Of a stretch of DNA of 6,091 nt, positions 1-5,361 are shown piece by piece. The stretch covers positions 1-6,091 of the forward strand of contig CADCPP010000081.1 in the NCBI GenBank assembly GCA_902803355.1, in the 5' to 3' direction. The first letter of the stretch is position 1. Each line of letters opens with the position of its first letter. The position numbers were made by a program, and so were the translations under genes. This DNA is from an uncultured Lachnospiraceae bacterium (GTDB lineage Bacteria; Bacillota; Clostridia; Lachnospirales; Lachnospiraceae). The notes under the pieces were generated by a model. The model worked only from the letters and a program-made list of their open reading frames with translations. It did not search any database and was not told where the DNA came from.

Positions 1-1016
1 ACGGAAACGTAGTAATCTCTCTTCAGGGTCTCCGGATGCTGGTAGATCAGATTCGTGGTCAGGACCTTGTCGATATAGCCCTCTTCCACGGCCTTGTCGA
101 AGCGTTCCATGCCCGAGGTAAAGAGGCCGAAGCTCGCGCAGGCGATCACCCGCTTCGCGCCGCGGGCCTTCAGCTGCTTGCCCACGTCGATGATGGAATC
201 CCCGGAGGCGATCATATCGTCCACCACGATCGCGGTCTTGCCTTCCAGCGATTCGCCCAGGTACTCATGCGCGATAATGGGATTCTTTCCGTTCACCACC
301 TGCGTATAATCGCGGCGTTTGTAGAACATGCTCACGTTCACGCCCAGGATGTTCGCGAAATAGATGGCGCGTTCCACGGCGCCTTCATCCGGGCTGATGA
401 TCAGCACGTGTTCCTTATCGAAGTCCTCATGCAGGTCCAGGTTGATGAGGGTCTTCACGAACTGATAGCTGGTCGGCATGGAATTGAAGCCGGAAAGCGG
501 CACCGCATTGCAGATGCGGGGGTCATGTGCGTCAAAGGTGATGATGTTGCTCACGCCGTAGCCCACCAGTTCCTGCAGCATCATGGCGCTGTCCAGCGAC
601 TCGCGGCCGGTGCGGCGGTGCTGGCGGCTTTCATACAGGAAGGGCATGACCACATTGATGCGGGCCGGTTTGCCCGTGCAGGCCGCGATCACGCGCTTCA
701 CGTTCTGGAAGTGTTCATCCGGGGACATGGGGTTTTCCATGTTGTTCATGGTATAGCTCACGCTGTAGTTGGTGACGTCCGCCATGATGTAAAGATCGTA
801 GCCCCGTACGGTCTGCTTCAGCGCAGCCTTGGCCTCACCGCTCGGATAGCGGGGAATGTCCACATCGATCATGTAGGAATCCTCAATGTAGCCCGCCTGA
901 TCGGATGAACGGTTCGCCCTCCAGGCGACCAGATAGGCGTTCACCTGCTTCGCCAGCTTTTCGCAGCCGGGAAGTGCGACGATCCCCAGCGGTCCGTAGT
1001 GTTTACTGATTTCCAT
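1..1016 (-). CDS. prs: Ribose-phosphate pyrophosphokinase (PRPP synthetase), 3' end cut by window edge
   Basis: Predicted cytoplasmic enzyme that transfers pyrophosphate from ATP to ribose 5-phosphate, making PRPP for purine, pyrimidine, histidine, tryptophan and NAD synthesis. 338 codons are visible and open up to base 1, so the C-terminus is missing. Visible motifs in family order: an ATP-contacting segment YESRQHRR (about residues 126-133); TFDAHDPR with the likely catalytic His at 164; ISPDEGA with Asp210; KRRDY (233-237), the equivalent of the catalytic K-R flap; and the PRPP-binding loop VVDDMIASGDS (264-274). The loop differs from the textbook DDxxxTxGT form, and the N-terminal domain is longer than in classical enzymes of about 315 residues, which suggests the longer clostridial branch. 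The ATG at 1016 is supported by an AAAAGGGGG ribosome-binding site ending 4 bases upstream. It lies 72 bases after the helicase loader gene with no terminator between, so cotranscription is possible. Family assignment is firm; specific activity is inferred. Confidence 0.93.
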   Translation of the reverse strand, partial: MEISKHYGPLGIVALPGCEKLAKQVNAYLVAWRANRSSDQAGYIEDSYMIDVDIPRYPSGEAKAALKQTVRGYDLYIMADVTNYSVSYTMNNMENPMSPDEHFQNVKRVIAACTGKPARINVVMPFLYESRQHRRTGRESLDSAMMLQELVGYGVSNIITFDAHDPRICNAVPLSGFNSMPTSYQFVKTLINLDLHEDFDKEHVLIISPDEGAVERAIYFANILGVNVSMFYKRRDYTQVVNGKNPIIAHEYLGESLEGKTAIVVDDMIASGDSIIDVGKQLKARGAKRVIACASFGLFTSGMERFDKAVEEGYIDKVLTTNLIYQHPETLKRDYYVS

Positions 1017-1029
1017 AATGCCCCCTTTT

Positions 1030-1044
1030 CGCGGCATCTCCGCG
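1030..1044 (-). other. Small hairpin in the prs leader
   Basis: Perfect 5-bp stem CGCGG/CCGCG with a 5-base loop, placed just upstream of the prs ribosome-binding site (1029-1021). On the minus strand it is followed by AAAAGGGGG rather than a T-tract, so it is not an intrinsic terminator of the upstream gene. It could affect prs translation or mRNA stability, or be chance in GC-rich DNA. The rest of the 72-base gap shows no recognisable promoter. Confidence 0.3.
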
Positions 1045-1088
1045 TTTTATTGATCTCAAGCGGCGCCTTTCCCCGCAGAAGAACCTTC

Positions 1089-2075
1089 TTATAGATTAGT
1101 GATCCGGCTGCGCGATGCCAGCCGCAGATCATCGCCCCCAAAGGGCAGTGTCTGATAGCACAAAAGCCGTGACGCAATGCGCTCGATGTAGCGGCGGCGC
1201 AGATCCTCCGGCGTCAGATTCGTGGAGATGATGGTCGACTGCTTCCTGCGGAAGCGCCTGTCGATCGTTTCCTCCATCAGCGATACATTGGCCGTGGTCT
1301 CGATCTCCGTGCCCAGATCGTCGATGATGAGCAGGTCCGTGGAATCCATCAGCTCCTCGATGGTCTGCTCGCTCTTCCCGAAGGCCATGTCCGCCATCAT
1401 GCGGAAATATTCGACCGCCGTCATATAGACGATGGCATAGCCCTCTTTCATCAGTGCGCCGGCAATGCAGTTGCACAGAAAGGTCTTGCCGGTGCCGGTA
1501 GGGCCGAACAGCAGCATGTTCTGCATCTTCGTCCCGAAGTTCTTGACAAAGTTCTTGGCGGTCCGCAGGTTCCGGGTCATGACCTCGCGGGGCGAATTCC
1601 CGCTCAGCGCGGCGATGTCCGGACGTGTCCCGAAGCGCGTGATGTCAAAGGTCTCGAAGCTCTCTTCCTTCACCCGCTCCCAGAGGGCGGAATCATGATA
1701 GAGGACGTTTACGAGCGTAGGGCGAAAGCAGCTGCATTTTTCGCCGCCCGCGTAGCCGCTGTCCCGGCAGACCTTGCAGGTCCACTGCGGCTCAAGATCC
1801 TTTACGGAGTAGCCGGCCTCCTCCAGAAGCGTTTCCTTCATCAGCGCGGTAGCCTTGATCTGTTTGTCCAGCTCGGCTGCCCGGCGCACGCTTCCCGCCC
1901 GCCGTGCTTCGATCAGCTGCCCGCGCAGCTCTGCCTGCTCCCGCTCAAGGCGGGAAAACTCCGGAACGGCCGCCTCGATCCTGCGGCGCCTTGCCGCGGC
2001 CTCATCCTGCGCGCGGTTTCGTCTTTCCAGGTAGATCTGTTCGATCTGCCCCATCTGCTGATTTGTGAGCGGCAT
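1089..2075 (-). CDS. DnaI/DnaC-type helicase loader ATPase
   Basis: Predicted AAA+ ATPase that loads the replicative helicase (DnaB/DnaC) onto DNA at the origin or at restarted forks; 328 residues, cytoplasmic. The N-terminal part (about 10-85) is rich in Arg, Glu and Ala and looks helical or coiled-coil. It is followed by a zinc-binding cluster with Cys100, Cys103, Cys114 and Cys116, as in DnaI-type loaders. The ATPase domain has Walker A GPTGTGKT (191-198), Walker B LLIIDDLG (248-255), a sensor-I-like IISTN (282-286) and the basic RRYIERIASRL segment (294-304) that carries the arginine-finger region in this family. The ATG at 2075 directly follows the stop codon of the DnaD-like gene (2078-2076). 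Its Shine-Dalgarno GGAGG (2088-2084) lies inside that gene, 8 bases from the ATG, so translation is probably coupled. It could be called dnaC or dnaI; the sequence alone does not settle the local name. Confidence 0.92.
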   Translation of the reverse strand: MPLTNQQMGQIEQIYLERRNRAQDEAAARRRRIEAAVPEFSRLEREQAELRGQLIEARRAGSVRRAAELDKQIKATALMKETLLEEAGYSVKDLEPQWTCKVCRDSGYAGGEKCSCFRPTLVNVLYHDSALWERVKEESFETFDITRFGTRPDIAALSGNSPREVMTRNLRTAKNFVKNFGTKMQNMLLFGPTGTGKTFLCNCIAGALMKEGYAIVYMTAVEYFRMMADMAFGKSEQTIEELMDSTDLLIIDDLGTEIETTANVSLMEETIDRRFRRKQSTIISTNLTPEDLRRRYIERIASRLLCYQTLPFGGDDLRLASRSRITNL

Positions 2076-3026
2076 TTACTTCTCCTCCCACATGCGGCTC
2101 CAGGCCAGCGCGTTGTAGTCCACATTGTCGCGCTCCGTGGAAAAGCCGTAGGCGGCCTGGATCTTGGCAGAGCGGCCTGTTGTCCTCTTTTTCCGTGCCG
2201 GCTGCGCAGCGTTGTCACCGCCCGCGGCAGCTGCTTCGGCACTGCCCTTCAGCTTTTCGTCAAAACGTGCCACGGCAGCCCGGGCGTCTTCAAGCGTCCT
2301 GACGCCTTCCTCCTGCCAGTTCAGTGCCGTCCGTTCGATGTAGCGCATGAACTGGTTCTTGGAGCGTTCATCACGCTTGCGCTCTACGCACTGCTCGATG
2401 CAGTATTCCAGCACGTCGACCGGAAGGCTGATATCCTGATGCAGATAGGCAAAGATCTCGTTGTCCGTATGCGTGAGCGGGCGTTCCAGATACGCCGGCG
2501 CCACGACGGTGATCAGCATATTGAACTCGCCGTCCTCCTCGCACAGGCGGCTCACCTCGGAGGGCAGATAGTGACGGCGCTTTGCTTTCTCCTTCGCTGC
2601 GGGCTGTGCTGTCTGCACGGCCGCCGTCTGGCCGGCCTGCTCCTGCAGGTTTGCTGCGGGGCTAACCTCGGGCGCAGGCTTTGCCTTAGCCACAGAGCTC
2701 TCCTGCCGGTCCACATCCAAAAGGGATGTTTCTCCCGTACCATCCGCACCGGAAAGGATCCGGATGCCGTTCAGCGTTCCTTCTGCATCATAAAAAAGCT
2801 TCAGCAGACCGCACTTTTCCAGATAGGCAAGCCCGCGGTTCACCGTCCGCTCCGTCAGATCCAGGCGTTCCGCCAGAGAACGCACATCGATCTCCGCCGT
2901 TCCCTGAAGCCTGAGCAGGCACAGGTATATCTTGACAAACTCGCCGCTTGCCTCCGTCATATATTTATCGATAAAAACGTTCGGGACGAGTGTCTGTCCC
3001 GCCGCTGCATAGCATTCCAGTCTCAT
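2076..3026 (-). CDS. DnaD-domain replication initiation protein
   Basis: Predicted DNA-binding primosome protein of the DnaD/DnaB (Bacillus sense) family, which helps remodel origin DNA and recruit the helicase loader. 316 residues from the chosen start. An N-terminal winged-helix domain (about 12-90) includes the helix-turn-helix stretch DLTERTVNRGLAYLEKCGLL. A low-complexity Ala/Gln/Glu linker follows (about 100-150), then one DnaD domain (about 155-250) containing YIERTALNW (229-237), matching the family Y-x-x-x-I-x-x-x-W-type signature. An Ala/Gly-rich and basic tail ends in a short segment with two Trp residues. An in-frame ATG exists at 3047, but it has no ribosome-binding site and falls at about the predicted transcription start; the ATG at 3026 has GGAGGGAG (3042-3035) 8 bases upstream, so 3026 is preferred. 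It forms an abutting pair with the helicase loader, supporting a shared role in helicase loading. Confidence 0.9.
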   Translation of the reverse strand: MRLECYAAAGQTLVPNVFIDKYMTEASGEFVKIYLCLLRLQGTAEIDVRSLAERLDLTERTVNRGLAYLEKCGLLKLFYDAEGTLNGIRILSGADGTGETSLLDVDRQESSVAKAKPAPEVSPAANLQEQAGQTAAVQTAQPAAKEKAKRRHYLPSEVSRLCEEDGEFNMLITVVAPAYLERPLTHTDNEIFAYLHQDISLPVDVLEYCIEQCVERKRDERSKNQFMRYIERTALNWQEEGVRTLEDARAAVARFDEKLKGSAEAAAAGGDNAAQPARKKRTTGRSAKIQAAYGFSTERDNVDYNALAWSRMWEEK

Positions 3027-3034
3027 TGCGCATA

Positions 3035-3042
3035 CTCCCTCC
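3035..3042 (-). promoter_or_regulatory. Ribosome-binding site that decides the DnaD-like start
   Basis: GGAGGGAG on the minus strand, 8 bases before the ATG at 3026. It lies downstream of the alternative ATG at 3047 and therefore cannot serve that codon. This is the main reason for shortening the protein by seven residues. Confidence 0.8.
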
Positions 3043-3055
3043 GCCATGGGATTTC

Positions 3056-3083
3056 AGTATATCATAACGAAAACAGAATGCAA
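3056..3083 (-). promoter_or_regulatory. Sigma-70/SigA-type promoter of the dnaD-dnaI operon
   Basis: A -35 box TTGCAT (3083-3078), a 16-base spacer and a -10 box TATACT (3061-3056) preceded by TG with one base between, the extended -10 form. The predicted start near 3049 gives a leader of about 20 bases that contains the ribosome-binding site. DnaA-box-like 9-mers begin 38 bases upstream of the -35 box. Confidence 0.7.
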
Positions 3084-3120
3084 GAGCACGAAGTCCGCCC
3101 CGGAAGGGACGGACCGGCAA

Positions 3121-3295
3121 TGTGGATCTTGTGGAAAACGTGGGAAAGTCCGCAAAGCCTTGCCGCGCAAGGGGTTTTCAAAAGGCTTTTTCCACACGCG
3201 TCAAAGCGTCTTGCTTGTGGATGATGTGCAAAGGTCGGAGGCAACCAGCGCATCTGCGATAAGATCAACGTTTCCGCAGCCCATAGTTATCAACA
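3121..3295. promoter_or_regulatory. Cluster of DnaA-box-like 9-mers upstream of the dnaD-dnaI operon
   Basis: Compared with the DnaA box TTATCCACA (reverse TGTGGATAA), the region holds TGTGGATCT (3121-3129, two mismatches), TGTGGAAAA (3130-3138, one), CGTGGGAAA (3139-3147, weaker), TTTTCCACA (3188-3196, one), TGTGGATGA (3216-3224, one) and TTATCAACA (3287-3295, one). The first three lie directly head to tail with 9-base spacing. The last two lie inside the end of murC. I did not notice a comparable cluster elsewhere in the window. The matches are visible; binding by DnaA and regulation of the operon are inference, and no perfect box is present. Confidence 0.4.
3154..3189 (-). terminator. Possible weak terminator or inverted repeat after murC
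   Basis: Starting 11 bases after the murC stop codon, the minus strand can form AAAGCCTT/AAGGCTTT (8 bp, 3189-3182 with 3161-3154). It can alternatively form a tighter hairpin CCTTGC-loop-GCAAGG (3172-3158). The two share bases and exclude each other. Only a short CTTT follows on the minus strand, so termination would be weak; on the plus strand the long stem is followed by TTTTTCC, but no plus-strand gene is visible to terminate. Confidence 0.35.
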
Positions 3296-4613
3296 TGTCC
3301 CCGTTGGAAGAATTTTCCAACAAAAATTTTTCGATTTCTTCAAATCCGGGGAAGTAGAAGCAGGGAACGCCCCGTTTTTCGATCGCATCGCGCAGCTGGG
3401 AGGAGTGAACGCCCAGATCATCCGTCTCTCTGGCCGGCATGATGTCCGAAAGCACCACCCGGTCAAAGCCCGAAAGCACGTCCACGAAGTCGTCAAAGAG
3501 CTCCTTCGTGCGGCTGTATGTATAGGGTTGGAAGACGCAGGTCAGCTTGTAGGGGTATCTGCGTGCCACGGCCAGGGTCGCGGCGATCTCCTCGGGATGG
3601 TGGCCGAAGTCGTCCATGACCACGATGTCCTCGCGCAGGATGCCGCGCTTTTCGAAGCGGCGGTGCACGCCGGCAAAGCGTTCAAGCCCGGTCTTTACGG
3701 CCTCAAAGGGAATGCCGTTCTCCATGGCGGCGGCGCCCGCAGAAAGGGCGTTGGTCACGTTGTGCTCCCCGGGAACGTTCAGGCTGATGCGGCCGAGCGT
3801 CTCGCCGCGGCGCACAAAATCAAAGCTGCACTCGCCGAGCCTGCTCTCCGTCACATTTTTCGCCTGGTAGTCGTCACCGTCCTGCAGTCCTGCATAGACC
3901 ACGCGGCAGGGGAGGCCTGCCATCAGCTCATGGACGTCTTCAATATCGCTTTCCACGATGAGCACGCCGTCAGCCGCGACATTTTCTGCAAAATGCCGGA
4001 AGGACTTTCTGATGTTCTCCATGTTGTGGAAGAAGTCCAGATGGTCCGCGCGGATGTTCAGGATGATCGCGGTCTTCGGGAACATATGATGGTAACTGTT
4101 GGTGAACTCGCAGGCCTCTGCCACGAAATAGGGCGAGTGTCCGATGCGCAGGTTCCCGCCGATCGACTCCTGCAGGCCACCGATGGAGACCGTGGGGTCA
4201 TCGTCCGCCGCAAGCAGGATCTCCGTCACCATGCCGGTGGTCGTGGTCTTGCCGTGCGTGCCGGAGATCGCAAAGCTCTCCGGATAGTGCGCCATCATCT
4301 GGCCGAGCAGCTCCGCCCGGTTCAGGATTGGGATGCCCTTTTCCTGCGCGGCGATATACTCCGGATTGTCCGGATGGACCGCTGCGGTATTTACGCAGAA
4401 ATCGATGCCGTCCTCGATATTCTCCGCGCCCTGATGGTAAGCGATCCGGGCGCCGAGTTTTTCCAGGCGGTCTGTGTTCTTGCTCTGCTTGGTATCCGAA
4501 CCGGTCACCTTGAAGCCTTTCGACAGCAGAAACTGGGCCAGCGAGCTCATGCTGATCCCGCCGATCCCCATAAAATGCGCCCACTGCGGATGATCAAAAT
4601 CTACCTTAAACAT
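3201..4613 (-). CDS. murC: UDP-N-acetylmuramate--L-alanine ligase
   Basis: Cytoplasmic ATP-dependent ligase adding L-alanine to UDP-MurNAc, the first peptide step of peptidoglycan precursor synthesis. 470 residues, slightly longer than many MurC proteins. Domain order is normal: a Rossmann-like UDP-binding domain with GIGGISMSSLA (16-26); the central ATPase domain with P-loop GTHGKTTTT (118-126), EACEF (166-170) and ADHLDFF (189-195); GEHNVTNALSA (282-292); HRRFE (317-321); and a C-terminal domain with DDFGHHPEE (334-342), the MurC-type D-x-G-H-H-P motif, and FQPYTYSRT (362-370). The P-loop and the GHHP motif separate it from MurD, MurE, MurF and FolC. The ATG at 4613 has an AGAGGAAG ribosome-binding site a few bases upstream. 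It sits 57 bases after queT, outside any visible cell-division/wall cluster, and may be read through from the queT promoter. A short Ser/Thr-rich tail ends the protein. Confidence 0.97.
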   Translation of the reverse strand: MFKVDFDHPQWAHFMGIGGISMSSLAQFLLSKGFKVTGSDTKQSKNTDRLEKLGARIAYHQGAENIEDGIDFCVNTAAVHPDNPEYIAAQEKGIPILNRAELLGQMMAHYPESFAISGTHGKTTTTGMVTEILLAADDDPTVSIGGLQESIGGNLRIGHSPYFVAEACEFTNSYHHMFPKTAIILNIRADHLDFFHNMENIRKSFRHFAENVAADGVLIVESDIEDVHELMAGLPCRVVYAGLQDGDDYQAKNVTESRLGECSFDFVRRGETLGRISLNVPGEHNVTNALSAGAAAMENGIPFEAVKTGLERFAGVHRRFEKRGILREDIVVMDDFGHHPEEIAATLAVARRYPYKLTCVFQPYTYSRTKELFDDFVDVLSGFDRVVLSDIMPARETDDLGVHSSQLRDAIEKRGVPCFYFPGFEEIEKFLLENSSNGDMLITMGCGNVDLIADALVASDLCTSSTSKTL

Positions 4614-4636
4614 ATTCTTCCTCTTATATACTTGCA

Positions 4637-4655
4637 GGGAGATCTCTTCTCTCCC
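4637..4655 (-). other. Hairpin between queT and murC
   Basis: Perfect 6-bp stem GGGAGA/TCTCCC with a 7-base loop, in the 57-base gap. The following minus-strand sequence is TGCAAGTATATAAG, not a T-tract, so it does not look like an intrinsic terminator. It may be an mRNA processing or stability element, or chance. I see no clear promoter for murC in the gap. Confidence 0.3.
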
Positions 4656-4670
4656 GTCATCGCGGCAATC

Positions 4671-5165
4671 TTAATTCGTTCCTTCCGGGAAAAGCTGACG
4701 TTTGTTCTGCTCGAGAAGCCGGCGGAGCAGCAGGGCCAGAATGCCCGCCGCAATGATCTCGCCCGCGCAGACCGTGAGCATCATGAACCAGATGGCGTCC
4801 TCCATGCCATACGCGTATCTCAGCACGAAGGGCACGATCAGCGTATTTGCAAGGATAGGCGGTAGGACGGCCAGAAAAGGACTCTTCTTCCGGAGAAGTC
4901 TGGTTCCGACCGCGCCGATGAGCGTGGCCAGCGTGCCGAAGATCACATCCCCCACAGCCGCGCCGGACAGCAGGTTGAACAGGAAGCAGCCGATCGTAAC
5001 GCCCGGGATCCCGGCAGCGGTAAAGACAGGCATGACGGTCAGCACTTCCGCAAAGCGGATCTGGATGACGCCGGAGGCCAGGTTCAGGACGGCAAAGCCA
5101 AGTCCCACATAGAGCGCGGCAATGATGCCCGCCTGTGCGATGGTCGATACGGTTTTGTTTTTCAT
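4671..5165 (-). CDS. queT: QueT-family ECF transporter S-component (predicted queuosine precursor uptake)
   Basis: Small integral membrane protein of 164 residues, the usual size for QueT. As substrate-binding S-component it would work with a shared ECF energizing module (two ATPases and a T-component, not in this window) to import a queuosine precursor such as preQ1 or preQ0. About five or six hydrophobic segments are visible (roughly 9-29, 40-51, 53-67, 72-90, 97-117, 123-148). Signatures include IQIRFAEVLTVMP (34-46), GVTIGCFLFNLL (55-66) and GDVIFGTLATLIGA (72-85), all typical of the family, and a basic C-terminal end. The ATG at 5165 has only a weak GGGG ribosome-binding site (5180-5177), 11 bases away, within a potential hairpin. 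The preQ1-I-like riboswitch in the leader independently supports a role in queuosine-precursor supply. Substrate is inferred from family and riboswitch. Confidence 0.9.
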   Translation of the reverse strand: MKNKTVSTIAQAGIIAALYVGLGFAVLNLASGVIQIRFAEVLTVMPVFTAAGIPGVTIGCFLFNLLSGAAVGDVIFGTLATLIGAVGTRLLRKKSPFLAVLPPILANTLIVPFVLRYAYGMEDAIWFMMLTVCAGEIIAAGILALLLRRLLEQNKRQLFPEGTN

Positions 5166-5172
5166 TGTACTT

Positions 5173-5210
5173 TTCGCCCCGCAGTACGCAGATCTGACCC
5201 GTGCGGCGAA
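5173..5210 (-). promoter_or_regulatory. Hairpin covering the queT ribosome-binding region
   Basis: TTCGCC (5210-5205) pairs with GGCGAA (5178-5173), extended by GC/GC (5204-5203 with 5182-5181) across a two-G bulge, with a 20-base loop. The only plausible Shine-Dalgarno, GGGG at 5180-5177, lies in its 3' arm. No T-tract follows, so translational masking is more plausible than termination. It starts six bases after the riboswitch core and is a candidate expression platform. Confidence 0.45.
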
Positions 5211-5215
5211 GCTTT

Positions 5216-5256
5216 CCCCTAGTTTTATTTTACGTCAGGATGGTCTCGAACTGACG
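5216..5256 (-). promoter_or_regulatory. preQ1-I-like riboswitch in the queT leader
   Basis: The minus strand shows the compact preQ1-I layout: a perfect 6-bp P1 stem CGTCAG/CTGACG (5256-5251 with 5238-5233), a 12-base loop beginning TTCGAG, then an A-rich tail TAAAATAAAACTAGGGG. The loop can pair with the tail to form the expected H-type pseudoknot: A5246-U5221, G5245-C5222 and C5248-G5219. The element is followed by queT, a classic preQ1 regulon member. In the known class, ligand binding lowers downstream expression. Seen: stem, loop length, A-rich tail, pairing. Known: class architecture. Inferred: ligand and direction of control. Confidence 0.83.
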
Positions 5257-5261
5257 ATTTT

Positions 5262-5280
5262 GAAGCGTTTTTCGCGCTTC
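5262..5280 (-). other. Hairpin at the 5' end of the queT leader
   Basis: Perfect 6-bp stem GAAGCG/CGCTTC with a 7-base A-rich loop, starting at about the predicted transcription start and ending 5 bases before the riboswitch P1 stem. No T-tract follows. Its 5' arm GAAGC could instead pair with GCTTC at 5212-5208, which overlaps the 5' arm of the hairpin masking the queT start, so it might take part in switching. It could also simply protect the 5' end of the mRNA. Confidence 0.4.
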
Positions 5281-5286
5281 CCCAGC

Positions 5287-5315
5287 ATCATACACTCTTT
5301 CCCGGGGGAACGCAA
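5287..5315 (-). promoter_or_regulatory. Sigma-70/SigA-type promoter for queT
   Basis: A -35 box TTGCGT (5315-5310), a 17-base spacer and a -10 box TATGAT (5292-5287). The predicted start near 5280 places the hairpin and the complete riboswitch within the transcript, giving a leader of about 115 bases. The promoter lies between the stop of the membrane protein gene (5362) and the riboswitch, so queT has its own transcription start. Confidence 0.65.
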
Positions 5316-5361
5316 GCCCAAGAAGCAGATAATCGTTCCTGTACAATACAAAAGGGAAGAG

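Noticed and set aside
36..908. Plus-strand open frame of about 290 codons opposite prs
   Set aside because: Very His-rich, low-information antisense translation of the PRPP synthetase gene.
941..1177. Small minus-strand frame bridging the dnaI-prs gap
   Set aside because: It overlaps both neighbouring genes in another frame, has no ribosome-binding site and no recognisable features.
1695..3224. Long plus-strand open frame of about 509 codons opposite the dnaD/dnaI pair
   Set aside because: It lies antisense to two genes with clear family motifs, has no domain I recognise, is rich in Arg/Leu/Cys/His as in shadow frames of GC-rich genes, and has no ribosome-binding site.
3405..4865. Long plus-strand open frame of about 486 codons opposite murC
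   Set aside because: Antisense to murC and the end of queT; the composition (many His, Val, Asp, Arg) is typical of a reverse-strand shadow, and no family motif is present.
5233..5253. CAGGATGGTCTCGAACT on the plus strand resembles a piece of the human Alu repeat
   Set aside because: The match covers only about 17 bases, flanks do not continue as Alu, and the segment is fully explained as the loop and stem of the preQ1-I-like riboswitch on the other strand.
5239..5256. GTTCGAGAC resembles a tRNA T-loop
   Set aside because: No T-stem of 5 bp, no acceptor, D or anticodon arms can be drawn around it; the riboswitch fold explains it.
5262..5280. Hairpin GAAGCG/CGCTTC considered as a terminator of the membrane protein gene
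   Set aside because: No T-tract follows on either strand, and it lies downstream of a good queT promoter at the predicted transcript start.
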